Numbered from the stretch's first letter, positions 1-9,016 are shown. The stretch: 64,000 bases of DNA from Luedemannella flava (GCF_039528515.1 NZ_BAAALT010000111.1:1-64000), one strand, 5' to 3'. The notes: a model not told the origin generated them from the sequence alone. Numbers and translations: made by a program.

Positions 1-2
1 CC

Positions 3-1157
3 CGCCGCGAGCAGCGCTTCGCCGCCGCGCCGCCGACCGGCGACGACGCCCTGCGGGCCTTCGCCGAGGGCGCCTGGCTGGGCACCTACCGCTTCCGGGT
101 CGGCACCGACGACCCGGCGAACGCGCCCAGCCTGCGCACGCTCACGCTGCCCCGCGGCGACGGGGCCGCCGTCGCGCTCGCCGAGGCCCGTGTCGTCGTC
201 GACGGCACCGTCCTGGCCCGCGACCTGACCAACACGTCGAGCTTCGACAAGTCGCCGAGCTGGTTCATCAAGACCGTCGCCCGCGCCGCGCGCGACGTCG
301 CCCACCTGGACCTGACGGTCCTCGGCGAGGCCGAGCTGACCGACCTGGGCTTCGGCGGCCTCCTCGCGGTCGGCGGCGGCTCGCCCCGGCCGCCCCGCCT
401 GCTCGTGATCGACTACGCCCCGCCCGGCGCGAGGACACACGTCGTGCTCGTCGGCAAGGGCATCACCTACGACACCGGCGGCTACTCGATCAAGCCGCTC
501 GACGGCATGAAGCTCATGCGCAAGGACATGGGTGGCGCGGCCGCCGTCAGCGGCGCGGCCGTCGCGGCGGCCAGGCTCAACCTGGGAGTACGCGTCACCG
601 CGCTCGTGCCGCTCGCCGAGAACATGGTCAGCGGGTCGGCGATGCGTCCCGGCGACGTGATCCGCCACTACGGCGGCCTCACCTCCGAGATCCAGAACAC
701 CGACGCCGAGGGCCGGCTCGTGCTGGCCGACGCGCTCGCCTACGCCGTCGAGCAGTACGAGCCCGATCTGGTCGTCGACCTGGCCACGCTCACCGGCGGC
801 TCGTGGGTCGCGCTCGGCCGGCGCACGGCGGCGCTGTTCAGCGCGAACGACGAACTGGCCGGCGCGCTGACCGACGCGGGCGCCGAGGTCGGCGAGCCGC
901 TGTGGCGGATGCCGCTCGCCGACGAGTACGCCTCGGGCCTGGCCAGCGACATCGCCGACATGACCAACATGCCGGCCGGGCCGCAGCCCGTGGTCGCCGC
1001 CCTCTACCTGCGCGAGTTCCTCGGCGACCTCGCCGACCGGTGGGCGCACATCGACATGTCCGGCCCGTCGTGGATCGAGACGACCGACGGCCACCTGGTC
1101 AAGGGCGCCACCGGCTGGGGCGTGCGGGTGCTTACCCGCTGGCTGGCCACGCTCTAG
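3..1157 (+). CDS. Leucyl aminopeptidase family protein (M17), 5' end missing
   Basis: Cytosolic metallo-exopeptidase of the M17 family, which removes N-terminal residues from peptides. The frame is open from the window edge (first whole codon at base 3), so the start lies outside. The catalytic half is complete: VGKGITYDTGG (from base 450) carries the metal-binding Lys and Asp, and NTDAEGRLVLAD (from base 696) is the family signature with further metal ligands. The N-terminal macro-like domain is only partly visible. The stop codon overlaps the stop of the convergent methyltransferase by 4 bp. The family call is secure; substrate preference cannot be read. Confidence 0.93.
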   Translation, partial: RREQRFAAAPPTGDDALRAFAEGAWLGTYRFRVGTDDPANAPSLRTLTLPRGDGAAVALAEARVVVDGTVLARDLTNTSSFDKSPSWFIKTVARAARDVAHLDLTVLGEAELTDLGFGGLLAVGGGSPRPPRLLVIDYAPPGARTHVVLVGKGITYDTGGYSIKPLDGMKLMRKDMGGAAAVSGAAVAAARLNLGVRVTALVPLAENMVSGSAMRPGDVIRHYGGLTSEIQNTDAEGRLVLADALAYAVEQYEPDLVVDLATLTGGSWVALGRRTAALFSANDELAGALTDAGAEVGEPLWRMPLADEYASGLASDIADMTNMPAGPQPVVAALYLREFLGDLADRWAHIDMSGPSWIETTDGHLVKGATGWGVRVLTRWLATL

Positions 1158-1843
1158 CGCCGCATCAGGCAGAGCAGGCCCTCGCCACTGGGCAGCAGGG
1201 CGGGCAGCCACTCCTCGCTGTCGCGCGCCTGCCGGGCGATCTCCCGCAGCGCCACGGTGTCCGGGTCGCGCGCCGTCGGGTCGACGACCCGGCCGTTCAC
1301 CCCGAACATCCGGTTGAGCACGAGCAGGCCGCCGGCCCGCAGCAGCCGCCGCGCCGCCACCACGCACGCCGCGTAGTCGCTCACCGGGCCGTCCACGAAA
1401 ACCAGGTCGTACCCGCCGTCGGCGAGGCGCGGCAGCACGTCGAGGGCGCGGCCCGTGATGATCCGCGCCCGGCCGGGGGCGTGGCCGGCCATCGCGAACG
1501 CGCGCCGGGCCAGCCGCTGGTGCTCCTGCTCCGCATCGATCGTGGTCAGCACGCCGTCGGCGCGCATGCCGCCGAGCAGCCACAGCCCGCTCACCCCGGT
1601 GCCCGTGCCGATCTCCACCACCGTGCGCGCCTGGATCACCGCCGCGAGCAGCCGCAACGCGGCCCCGGCCCCCGCCGGCAGCGCCACGACACCGACCTCC
1701 CGCGCGGCCGCCATCGCCGCGCGCAGGGCAGGCGTCAGCGCCGCGTACGCCTCGACGAAACCGTGCGTCGAGGGCGAAGGCGGGTCATGGGTGACGGCGG
1801 TGATGCCAAACCTCCGGGGGCGACAACGGGACGACCAGCGCAT
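1154..1843 (-). CDS. SAM-dependent O-methyltransferase (Rv1220c-like)
   Basis: Class I methyltransferase of the small catechol/caffeoyl O-methyltransferase type, 229 residues. Motif I, VVEIGTGTGVSGLWLL, sits near residues 70-85, an acidic residue after TTIDAEQEH would bind the ribose, and YDLVFVDG is the post-II motif. The ATG at 1843 is the only usable start before the conserved core; no strong ribosome site is visible. In mycobacteria a homologue lies next to sigE-rseA-htrA-tatB. Here the gene is divergent from htrA with only 80 bp between them and no sigma or anti-sigma factor. The natural substrate is unknown. Confidence 0.85.
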   Translation of the reverse strand: MRWSSRCRPRRFGITAVTHDPPSPSTHGFVEAYAALTPALRAAMAAAREVGVVALPAGAGAALRLLAAVIQARTVVEIGTGTGVSGLWLLGGMRADGVLTTIDAEQEHQRLARRAFAMAGHAPGRARIITGRALDVLPRLADGGYDLVFVDGPVSDYAACVVAARRLLRAGGLLVLNRMFGVNGRVVDPTARDPDTVALREIARQARDSEEWLPALLPSGEGLLCLMRR

Positions 1844-1923
1844 TGAAGCCTAGAGAACAGGAGTCTGGGTAGGACAGTGCCGCCACGTGCCATCCTGGAA
1901 CCGGGAGGACGGGAGGTGGGCCG

Positions 1924-3141
1924 GTGAGTGGCGACAACCATGGCTCCGCGTGGTGGTCGGACGCGCTGCGTGATCCCTGGCGCGACCCGGCGTCACCGAC
2001 GCGGCTGGTGACCCAGTCGCCCGTACCCCCGCCGCCGGAGGCGCCCACGGCGCCGGCGCCGACCCACGGCACCAGGCTGGGCCTGGTCATGACCGTCGCG
2101 GCGGTCACCGCGCTGTTCGCCGGGACGCTCGGCGGTGCCCTCGGCTACGTGGCGGCCAGCCGGTCGGCCGGCGTGTCGCACGTGGCGCTCGGGCGCGCCG
2201 CCGCCTCGCCGCCCGCGCTCGCCCAGCGGCCGCCGGACTCGCTGGCCGGCGTGGTCAGCCGGGTCATGCCCAGCGTCGTCACCGTGCACGCCGAGGCGGG
2301 TCAGGGGGAGAACCTGGGCTCCGGCTTCGTGATCTCCGCCGACGGGTACGTGCTGACCAACGACCACGTGGTCGGCGACGCGGACAGCGACGGCATCCGG
2401 CTGACCTTCTCCGACGACCGCTCGGTCGCGGCCCGGATCGTGGGCCGCGAGCCGGAGTCCGACCTCGCGGTGCTCAAAGTGGACCGTGCCGACCTGACGC
2501 CGGTCGAGCTGGGCGACTCCGACACCGTCGCGGTCGGCGACCCGGTGCTCGCCATCGGCTCGCCGTTGGCGCTGACGGGCACGGTGACGTACGGGATCGT
2601 GAGCGCGCTGGACCGCACCATCGAGGGCAACGACGGCAACGGCACGACCCGCTACTACGCGGCGATCCAGACCGACGCGGCGGTCAACCACGGCAACTCG
2701 GGCGGGCCGCTGTTCGACGTCGCCGGCCGGGTCATCGGCATCAACTCGATGATCAAGTCCCTGTCGTCGGCGACCGACGAGAGCGGCAACATCGGCCTGG
2801 CCTTCGCCATCCCGATGAACCAGGCCGGCCGCATCGCCGGCGAGATCATCGACTTCGGCCGGGCCCGCCGGACCGTGATCGGCGCCAACCTGCAGACCTC
2901 GTACCGGGGCCCGGGCGGCGGCGTGCGGCTGGCCGACGTCGACAAGGACGGCCCGGCCGCCGAGGCCGGCCTGCGCGCGGGCGACGTGATCACCAAACTC
3001 GGCACCCACCCGATCTCGACGCCCACTGACCTGATCGCGCTGGTCCGCCGGTACGACCCGGGCACCGTGATCTCGGTCACCTATCGCCGCGACGGCGCCC
3101 CGGCCACGGCCCGGGTGACTCTCATGGCGGACGCCAACTGA
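1924..3141 (+). CDS. htrA: HtrA-type membrane-anchored serine protease (S1C) with PDZ domain
   Basis: Envelope quality-control protease of the DegP/HtrA family, 405 residues. A Pro-rich cytoplasmic N-terminus (1-50) is followed by one membrane segment (about 51-77), a trypsin-like domain and a C-terminal PDZ domain (about 320-400). The triad is visible: His148 in VLTNDHVV, Asp180 in ESDLAVLKV and Ser259 in GNSGGPLF. The GTG start follows a good site (GGGAGGTGG). tatB follows 124 bp downstream, matching the mycobacterial htrA-tatB order. Upstream, the expected sigE and anti-sigma genes are absent. Confidence 0.95.
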   Translation: MSGDNHGSAWWSDALRDPWRDPASPTRLVTQSPVPPPPEAPTAPAPTHGTRLGLVMTVAAVTALFAGTLGGALGYVAASRSAGVSHVALGRAAASPPALAQRPPDSLAGVVSRVMPSVVTVHAEAGQGENLGSGFVISADGYVLTNDHVVGDADSDGIRLTFSDDRSVAARIVGREPESDLAVLKVDRADLTPVELGDSDTVAVGDPVLAIGSPLALTGTVTYGIVSALDRTIEGNDGNGTTRYYAAIQTDAAVNHGNSGGPLFDVAGRVIGINSMIKSLSSATDESGNIGLAFAIPMNQAGRIAGEIIDFGRARRTVIGANLQTSYRGPGGGVRLADVDKDGPAAEAGLRAGDVITKLGTHPISTPTDLIALVRRYDPGTVISVTYRRDGAPATARVTLMADAN

Positions 3142-3265
3142 CCGTTCCGAAAGCCTTTACGAAACGATCACGCCAGGGGCCTCGCGCGGGAGCGGTACCC
3201 GTGCGTAGGCTTGCCTCGCGCGCCGCGACCTGCGCCGCCGCGCGGATGCCCCGGGAGGAGGAGCG

Positions 3266-3691
3266 GTGTTCGAGAACCTGAACTGGTGGGAGATCACCGT
3301 CCTGCTGTTGATCGCGCTCTTCCTGTTCGGCCCCGAGCGCCTGCCCAAGGTCATCGGTGACGGTCTGCGCATGATCCGCACGCTGCGCAACATGGCCCGC
3401 AACGCGACCTCCGACCTGTCGCGCGAGCTGGGCACCGAGGTCAGCGTCGAGGACCTCAACCCGAAGACGTTCATCCGCAAGCACCTCCTCTCCGAGGAGG
3501 ACGAGGCCGCCCTGCGCCGCCCCATCGACGACGCCATCGGCGACCTCAAGCGGGTCACCAGCGACGTCAACGGCAGCGTCTCGGGCCTGCGCGGCTCCCC
3601 CGGCGACTACCGCCCGAGCGACTCGACGCCCCCCGCCGCCGACACCCCGGCGACACCCCCCGCCCAGCGCTACGACGCCGACGCCACCTGA
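3266..3691 (+). CDS. tatB: Sec-independent translocase component TatB
   Basis: Component of the twin-arginine export machinery that recognises folded substrates at the inner membrane. The 141-residue protein has the TatA/B layout: a short N-terminus, one hydrophobic helix (WWEITVLLLIALFLFGPE, about 7-24) ending in the conserved FGPE-L-P hinge, an amphipathic helix, and a polar Pro/Thr-rich tail. TatB rather than TatA is favoured by length and by synteny with htrA. GTG start with GGGAGGAGG about 6 bp upstream. Confidence 0.93.
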   Translation: MFENLNWWEITVLLLIALFLFGPERLPKVIGDGLRMIRTLRNMARNATSDLSRELGTEVSVEDLNPKTFIRKHLLSEEDEAALRRPIDDAIGDLKRVTSDVNGSVSGLRGSPGDYRPSDSTPPAADTPATPPAQRYDADAT

Positions 3692-4071
3692 CCGAATCAC
3701 TGTTTCGGGCACCGTACTGCTCAGGTGTCCGGCCGGCCGTTGGTACCAAGATTTGCGTTTCGTGTGCGGGAGTGTGGCTGGGCTGCACTTTCGTACCCGA
3801 AACGCCGATCATCCCGGCGCGCGACGGGCGGTTTGTCGGTTATCGGAGCGCCAGGACTGCGCGTTCGCACCGCATTCGGCGATCATGGCGCGACGCGTGG
3901 CAAGGACCGGCGCTCGGACTGCACATCCGTACCGGAGATGACGATCTCCAGCCAGGCGCGGACCACCTGACGAACAGTTACCGTGCTGGACACCACGCCC
4001 AGCCGACGCGCTCGACTCGCACTCCCGGGTGCCCTGCTCTCCGAAGAGAACGGGCGGGCGGGCGCGTGGTT
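3692..4071. other. Intergenic region without a recognisable gene
   Basis: This 380-bp stretch downstream of tatB leads into the 42-bp array. The short reading frames here have mixed third-position composition, no ribosome sites and no recognisable motifs. The tatB stop region (CACCTGA, 3685) can pair with TCAGGTG (3721), a weak possible terminator. I see nothing else I can support. Confidence 0.5.
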
Positions 4072-4264
4072 CGCCAGTTGCGCACATGTGGCGGGGCCAC
4101 CCGAGCCGCCGCTCGCCAACTGTGCACATGTGGCGGGGCCGAGCACTGCCCGCCCCGCCAGATGTGCACAGTTGGCGGGGGCGGAGGGCTCGGGCCTCGC
4201 CAAAAGTGAGCAGTTGGCGGGGCGGAGCGCCGCCCTCCTCGCCACATGTGCACAGTTGGTGATC
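4072..4264. repeat. Five-unit palindromic array with exact 42-bp period
   Basis: Five imperfect palindromes start at 4072, 4114, 4156, 4198 and 4240, each exactly 42 bp after the last. Each unit is about 25 bp with ends CGCCA...TGGCGGGG around a TGTGCACA-like core (degenerate in units 1 and 4). The four spacers are all 17 bp and unrelated to each other. The last unit loses its right-hand GGCGGGG and runs into GATCCTTGATCTTGG. Forty-two bp is close to four helical turns, so the dyads would lie on one face of the DNA; it is also 14 codons, which keeps all frames open. A set of protein-binding sites is the simplest reading. Units and spacing are seen; function is inferred. Confidence 0.85.
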
Positions 4265-4354
4265 CTTGATCTTGGATGCTGGCGAGGAGTGGAATACCGC
4301 GGGTTGGGGTGAGGTTGGTCGATCGGTAGGGTGCGGACGGAAGGGGTGAGGCGC

Positions 4355-4762
4355 GTGGACTTCGTCGAGGAGTTCCGGCGGGCGGAGCTGTTCCTGGAGG
4401 CGGGCGACCCGGTCGAGGCCGCCCGGATCCTGCGGCCCCTCATCGAGGCCGAGCCGAACAACGCGGCCGTGCGGCTCCAGCTCGCGCTCGCGTACTTCGC
4501 GTCCGCCCAGCTGGCCCGCGCGGAGGTCGAGCTGCGCGCCCTGGTCGAGCGGGACCCGACCGACCACTACGCCCACCACGTGCTCGGTCGCACCTTGGAG
4601 CGGCTCAACCGGCACGCCGAGGCGCTGCCGCACCTGCGGCTGGCCAGCGCCATGTCGCCGCTCGGCGACTACCGCCAGGCGGTGGACCGGGTGGCCGCCC
4701 GGGTCAACGCCCGCGGCGGCGCGGGCCGACCGCCCGGGCGGTCGGCCCCGGGCACGAACTAG
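4355..4762 (+). CDS. Tetratricopeptide-repeat protein
   Basis: Small (135-residue) helical-repeat protein, probably a protein-interaction adaptor. After a short lead (VDFVEEFRRAELFLEAGD) there are about three TPR-like helical pairs with the usual small/aromatic pattern (LRPLIEAEPNNAAVRLQLAL, then ALVERDPTDHYAHHVLGRT). The GTG at 4355 is preferred over the GTG at 4331 because GGAAGGGG sits 8 bp before it and the conserved part begins there. The 3' end overlaps the convergent proline dehydrogenase by 4 bp. Partner unknown. Confidence 0.8.
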   Translation: MDFVEEFRRAELFLEAGDPVEAARILRPLIEAEPNNAAVRLQLALAYFASAQLARAEVELRALVERDPTDHYAHHVLGRTLERLNRHAEALPHLRLASAMSPLGDYRQAVDRVAARVNARGGAGRPPGRSAPGTN

Positions 4763-5679
4763 CTGCGGGAGCTGAGCGCGCGCAGGAACAGGGCCATGTT
4801 GGCGGGCTTCTCGGCGAGCCGGCGCATCATGTAGCCGTACCACTCCGTGCCGTACGGCACGTAGGTGCGGACCACGTAGCCCTGCTCGGCGAGGCGGCGC
4901 TGTTCGCCGTCGCGGACGCCGTAGAGCATCTGGAACTCGAACGTGTCGGCGGCCCGCTCGAACCACTTGGCCCGGTCCTCGCCGATGGCGATCAGCCGGG
5001 GGTCGTGCGTGGCGAGCATCGGGTACCCCGGGCCGGACATGAGGATGTTCATGCAGCGCACGTACGACAGGTCGATGTCGAGGGCCGACTGGTAGGCCAC
5101 CGCCTCGGGTTCCTTGTACGCCCCCTTGCACAGGCGCACGCGCGACCCGTCCTTGGCCAGCTCCCGGCAGTCGTCCTCGGTGCGCCGCAGGTAGGCCTGC
5201 AGGACGGCGCCGGTGGTCGGGAAGTCCTCCCGGAGCCGGGCGAGAACCTCCAGGGTGGAGTCGGTGGTCGTGTGGTCCTCCATGTCGAGGGTGACCGTGG
5301 TGCCGGCGGCGCTGGCCGCCACGCAGATCGCGTACGCGTGGTCGTAGGCGAGCTTCTCGTCGAAGCGCTGACCGAGGGCGCTGAGCTTGAGGCTCACCTC
5401 GGCGACGCCGGTCAGCTCCGCCTCGGCCAGGGCGCCCAGCAGCCGCTCGTACTCATCGCGGGTGGCCTGGGCCTGCTCCGGCGTGACGGTGTCCTCGCCC
5501 AGGTTGTCCAGGGTGACGGCAAGGCCGGCGTCGGCGAGCTGGCGGGTGACCCCCAGCGCGGCGGCGGTATCGGTGCCGGCGACGAAGCGACGGACCACGT
5601 CCCGACTGAGCGGGGCGGTCTCCACGAGACGCTCGACGCGGGCCGACCGGGCGGCCGCCAAGATCACAGATCGCAGCAT
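4759..5679 (-). CDS. Proline dehydrogenase, monofunctional
   Basis: FAD-dependent TIM-barrel enzyme oxidising proline to pyrroline-5-carboxylate, about 306 residues. The family signatures are present: LDNLGEDT early in the barrel, SLKLSALG, TLDMEDH, a central YLRRTEDDC, RLCKGAYKE, ATHDPRLI and the C-terminal YGYMMRRLAEKP. The ATG at 5679 is chosen because the conserved sequence (MLRSVILAAAR) starts there; the frame extends upstream to 5772 but that part is Gly/Pro/Arg-rich. No P5C dehydrogenase is adjacent, so the second step must be encoded elsewhere. Confidence 0.92.
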   Translation of the reverse strand: MLRSVILAAARSARVERLVETAPLSRDVVRRFVAGTDTAAALGVTRQLADAGLAVTLDNLGEDTVTPEQAQATRDEYERLLGALAEAELTGVAEVSLKLSALGQRFDEKLAYDHAYAICVAASAAGTTVTLDMEDHTTTDSTLEVLARLREDFPTTGAVLQAYLRRTEDDCRELAKDGSRVRLCKGAYKEPEAVAYQSALDIDLSYVRCMNILMSGPGYPMLATHDPRLIAIGEDRAKWFERAADTFEFQMLYGVRDGEQRRLAEQGYVVRTYVPYGTEWYGYMMRRLAEKPANMALFLRALSSRS

Positions 5680-5784
5680 AGGCCGAGCGTATCGCCCGTG
5701 GTCCCCGCCGCGCGGGCCACCGGGCCGTCCGGGCGACACTGTGCTCAACTCGCCCCGCGAGCGTCGCACCACTACCGTTGACGC

Positions 5785-6315
5785 GTGAACTTCGAGGAGT
5801 ACGCCCGGACCGCCGTTGATCTCGTGAATGCCCGGATCGAGACGTTGGATGAGCTACGGGCGTTCTTCGGACCCGACAGCTGGCAGGCCGGCGAGGTCAC
5901 CGAGCGCGACCTCACCGTGCTCCGGCGCGGCCAGCGCCGCCTGCGCGAGGTGTTCGACCACGGCTCCTCGGGCCGCGACGCGGAGGCCGTCACCGCGCTG
6001 AACGCCATGCTGGAGGTGCAGCCGGTCCAGCCGCGCATCTCCGGTCACGACGCCGCGTCGTGGCACATGCACGTCACCAGCCGCGGCACGTCCGTCTCCA
6101 ACGAGTACCTGGTCGGCGCGGCCTGGGGCCTGGCCGTGTGGCTGTGCGAGTTCGGCAGCGCCCGGTTCGGCGTCTGCGCCGACGAGCGGTGCGGCAACGT
6201 CTACCTGGACACCTCGTCGAACAACTGCCGCCGGTTCTGCTCCGAGCGCTGCGCGACCCGGTCGCACGTGGCGGCCCACCGCGCCCGCAAGCGGGCGACG
6301 GTACCGGTCGGTTAG
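5785..6315 (+). CDS. CGNR zinc-finger protein
   Basis: Putative DNA-binding regulator, 176 residues, of the family formerly called ABATE/CGNR. The N-terminal domain opens with NFEEYARTAVDLVNAR. The C-terminal zinc finger has CADERCGNVYLD followed by CRRFCSERCATRSHVAAHR, giving the expected Cys set. A TACCGT hexamer ends 6 bp before the GTG, so the transcript may be leaderless. It is divergent from proline dehydrogenase and might regulate it; that is inference only. The stop overlaps the convergent isomerase-like gene by 4 bp. Confidence 0.85.
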   Translation: MNFEEYARTAVDLVNARIETLDELRAFFGPDSWQAGEVTERDLTVLRRGQRRLREVFDHGSSGRDAEAVTALNAMLEVQPVQPRISGHDAASWHMHVTSRGTSVSNEYLVGAAWGLAVWLCEFGSARFGVCADERCGNVYLDTSSNNCRRFCSERCATRSHVAAHRARKRATVPVG

Positions 6316-7118
6316 GGCTTCGCGCCCGCCGCCGCCCCCAGATGGGTACGCGCGAACGCGAGTGCCTCGGCAAGGTCGGCCTCGCGGGCGGCCCGGTTGG
6401 CGGCCCGCCTGGTCGCCACCTCCACCGCCACCGAGCCGGTGAACCCGCGCTCGGCCAGTGAGGTCAGCAGCGGCCCACAGGGCTGCGCGCCCCGGCCGGG
6501 CACCAGGTGTTCGTCGTGCCCCTCGCCGCTGCCGTCGCCGAGGTGCACGTGGGCGAGGTTCGTGCCCATGGCGTCGGCCATGGCCAGGGCGTCGACCCGG
6601 GCCGCCGCGCAGTGCGACAGGTCCAGGGTGTAGGCGTCGTACCCGCTGGTCGTGGGGTCCCAACCGGGCGCGTACGGCACGAACACGCGCCGCGCCATCC
6701 GGACGGGGTACATGTTCTCCACGGCGAAGGCCACGTCGGGGTACTCGTCGCGCAGCCGGCTCAGCCCGTCGGCAAAACCCCGCGCGTACTCCCGTTGCCA
6801 GGTGAACGGAGGGTGCACCACGACGGTCGGCGCGCCGAGCGTGCTGGCCAGCGCGGCGGAGCGGCGCAGCCGTTCCCACGGGTCGGGGCTCCACACCCGC
6901 TGCGTGATCAGCAGGCAGGGCGCGTGCACGGAGCGCACCGGCTGTCCGTAGTGGTCCGCGAGCACCTGCAGGGCGGCGGCGTCCTGGCTGACCGCGTCCG
7001 TCCAGACCATCACCTCGACGCCGTCGTACCCGAGCGAGGCGGCCGTCGCGAACGCCGCCGACGTCGGCTCCGGGAACACCGACGACGTGGAGAGCAGCAC
7101 AGGCGGCGAGAAGCTCAT
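6312..7118 (-). CDS. Sugar phosphate isomerase/epimerase-like TIM-barrel protein (Rv0498-like)
   Basis: Xylose-isomerase-like (AP endonuclease family 2) barrel, 268 residues. Barrel strands with typical metal ligands are visible: YDGVEVMVW, VHAPCLL, VVVHPPF, FAVENMYP, TLDLSHCAA, LAHVHLGDG and VAVEVATRR. Position downstream of ppx on the same strand recalls the Rv0496-Rv0498 order in M. tuberculosis. The reaction is unknown. Confidence 0.82.
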   Translation of the reverse strand: MSFSPPVLLSTSSVFPEPTSAAFATAASLGYDGVEVMVWTDAVSQDAAALQVLADHYGQPVRSVHAPCLLITQRVWSPDPWERLRRSAALASTLGAPTVVVHPPFTWQREYARGFADGLSRLRDEYPDVAFAVENMYPVRMARRVFVPYAPGWDPTTSGYDAYTLDLSHCAAARVDALAMADAMGTNLAHVHLGDGSGEGHDEHLVPGRGAQPCGPLLTSLAERGFTGSVAVEVATRRAANRAAREADLAEALAFARTHLGAAAGAKP

Positions 7119-7214
7119 GCCGTCACCCCTGAGCTGATGGTTCGCTCGCTTCGCTCGCTCACGTCGCCCAGAGTAGCCCCGTCGGTCCCGCCGCCCCGGG
7201 GATCGCGCGGACCG

Positions 7215-8141
7215 TCAGTCGGACTCGTTCGTGGTCAGGGCGTCGAGGCGGCGCAGGATCACACCCTCGCGCAGCGCCCACGGGCAGACGTCAACCTGGT
7301 CGACGCGCAGCCGGCGCAGGGCGGCGTCCGCGACGACGGCGCCGGCGAGCAGCTGGTACGCCCGTGCGGCGCTGACCCCGTCGAGCCCGCCGAGGGCCCC
7401 GGACGGGATGTGCCGGATGAAGCCGAGCACCTGGTGCAGCCCGGTCCGGGTGAGCGAGCGGGGCGTCCAGATGCCCTGCCCGGACGGCGCCGCGCCGGCG
7501 AGCCGCGCGAGCGTGCGGAAGGTCTTGGAGGTCGCCGCCGCCCGGTCCCAGGGCACCAGGTTCAGCGCGGCGAGCTGCTCGTCGGCGTACTCCCGGAGTT
7601 TGTCTATTTCGGACAGCGCGGGCGGGTCGGCCGTGAGCCAGTCGCGCGTGAGCCGACCCGCGCCCAGGGGCAGCGACATCGCGACGTCCGGCTCCTCGTC
7701 GACGCCGGCCGCGATCTCCAGCGAGCCACCGCCGATGTCGAGCACCAGCAGCCGCCCGGCCGACCAGCCGAACCAGCGCCGCACGGCCAGGAACGTCAGG
7801 CGCGCCTCGTCGGCGCCGGAGAGCACCTGCAGGTCGACCCCGGTCTCGTCACGCACGCGGGCGAGCACCTCGGCGGCGTTGCGCGCGTCGCGCACCGCGG
7901 ACGTGGCGAAGGCCAGCAGCTCGCGGACGCCGTGCCGGTGGGCCGCGTCGCGCGCGTCGCGCACCGCCTCGACGAGCGCGTCGGCCCCGCCCTCGGACAG
8001 GTTGCCGTGCGGACTGATCCGCTCCGCGAGGCGCAGCGTGGCCTTCTCCGACAGGCTCGGCCACGGGTGGGCGCCCCGGTGCGCGTCGACGACGAGCAGG
8101 TGCACCGTGTTCGAACCAACGTCGAGGACGCCCAAACGCAT
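7215..8141 (-). CDS. ppx: Exopolyphosphatase / pppGpp phosphatase family (Ppx/GppA)
   Basis: ASKHA-fold phosphatase hydrolysing terminal phosphates of polyphosphate or pppGpp. The 308-residue protein has only the catalytic two-lobed core: VLDVGSNTVHLLV (phosphate 1 loop), FATSAVRDARNA, and LLVLDIGGGSLEI (phosphate 2 loop). It lacks the C-terminal HD-type domain of long Ppx enzymes, like the short mycobacterial Ppx1. Its setting near RegX3-SenX3 and PhoU suits polyphosphate metabolism. ATG start at 8141. Confidence 0.9.
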   Translation of the reverse strand: MRLGVLDVGSNTVHLLVVDAHRGAHPWPSLSEKATLRLAERISPHGNLSEGGADALVEAVRDARDAAHRHGVRELLAFATSAVRDARNAAEVLARVRDETGVDLQVLSGADEARLTFLAVRRWFGWSAGRLLVLDIGGGSLEIAAGVDEEPDVAMSLPLGAGRLTRDWLTADPPALSEIDKLREYADEQLAALNLVPWDRAAATSKTFRTLARLAGAAPSGQGIWTPRSLTRTGLHQVLGFIRHIPSGALGGLDGVSAARAYQLLAGAVVADAALRRLRVDQVDVCPWALREGVILRRLDALTTNESD

Positions 8142-8185
8142 GGGCGAAGCCTAGATCTGTCGCCAGAGCGTGGCGAATCCGAGCA

Positions 8186-8223
8186 ACATGCGCAACCAAA
8201 CACAGCACAAATGGGTTAAACGG
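8186..8223 (+). promoter_or_regulatory. Shared upstream element, copy 1
   Basis: ACATGCG-C-AACCAAA, then GGTTAAACGG beginning exactly 28 bp after the first base. The same two blocks with the same spacing occur at 8904-8941 before the next gene. GGTTAAACGG lies 89 bp before the ATG of the Gly/Phe-rich secreted protein. A sigma-factor or activator site is likely but untested. Confidence 0.7.
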
Positions 8224-8302
8224 ACATAAGGTGCACAACTACGCCCCGGCACCCCGGATGTGGTGGGGCGAGCACCTTTGTTTCCTGTCAGGAGGTTATT
8301 CA

Positions 8303-8815
<513 letters not shown>

Positions 8816-8830
8816 TCGAACGGCCGACGG

Positions 8831-8867
8831 CCGGTCATCGGTGCCCCTCGCGGGCTCCGGTGGCCGG
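8831..8867 (+). terminator. Hairpin terminator after the Gly/Phe-rich gene
   Basis: CCGGTCATCGGTGCCC pairs with GGGCTCCGGTGGCCGG across a 5-base loop: 15 of 16 positions pair, two as G-U. It lies 15 bp after the stop codon and has no T run, as is usual in high-GC actinobacteria. Confidence 0.65.
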
Positions 8868-8903
8868 CCTTCGTCGTGTCCGCCGCGGGCGTGGCATCAG
8901 CGC

Positions 8904-8941
8904 ACATGCGAAACCAAATCACACTGTTGCCGGTTAAACGG
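8904..8941 (+). promoter_or_regulatory. Shared upstream element, copy 2
   Basis: ACATGCG-A-AACCAAA, then GGTTAAACGG exactly 28 bp after the first base, matching copy 1 at 8186. GGTTAAACGG lies 85 bp before the GTG of the Asp/Arg/Gly-rich secreted protein, nearly the same distance as in copy 1 (89 bp). Confidence 0.7.
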
Positions 8942-9016
8942 TACGTACCGTCACTGAGGGTTCTATCCGGCAAACCGGCATGAACCACCAAGAGATCCAT
9001 TCTGGAGGTAGCTAAA

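Noticed and set aside
3725..3970. Small genes after tatB
   Set aside because: Overlapping frames on both strands, mixed third-position GC, no ribosome site.
4072..4264. CRISPR array
   Set aside because: Period is regular, but repeats are divergent palindromes of about 25 bp with only 17-bp spacers and no cas genes nearby.
3978..4312. Protein-coding repeat in the 42-bp array
   Set aside because: Because 42 is a multiple of three, all frames stay open; the encoded repeats (such as VHSWRG) lack start signals and any family likeness.
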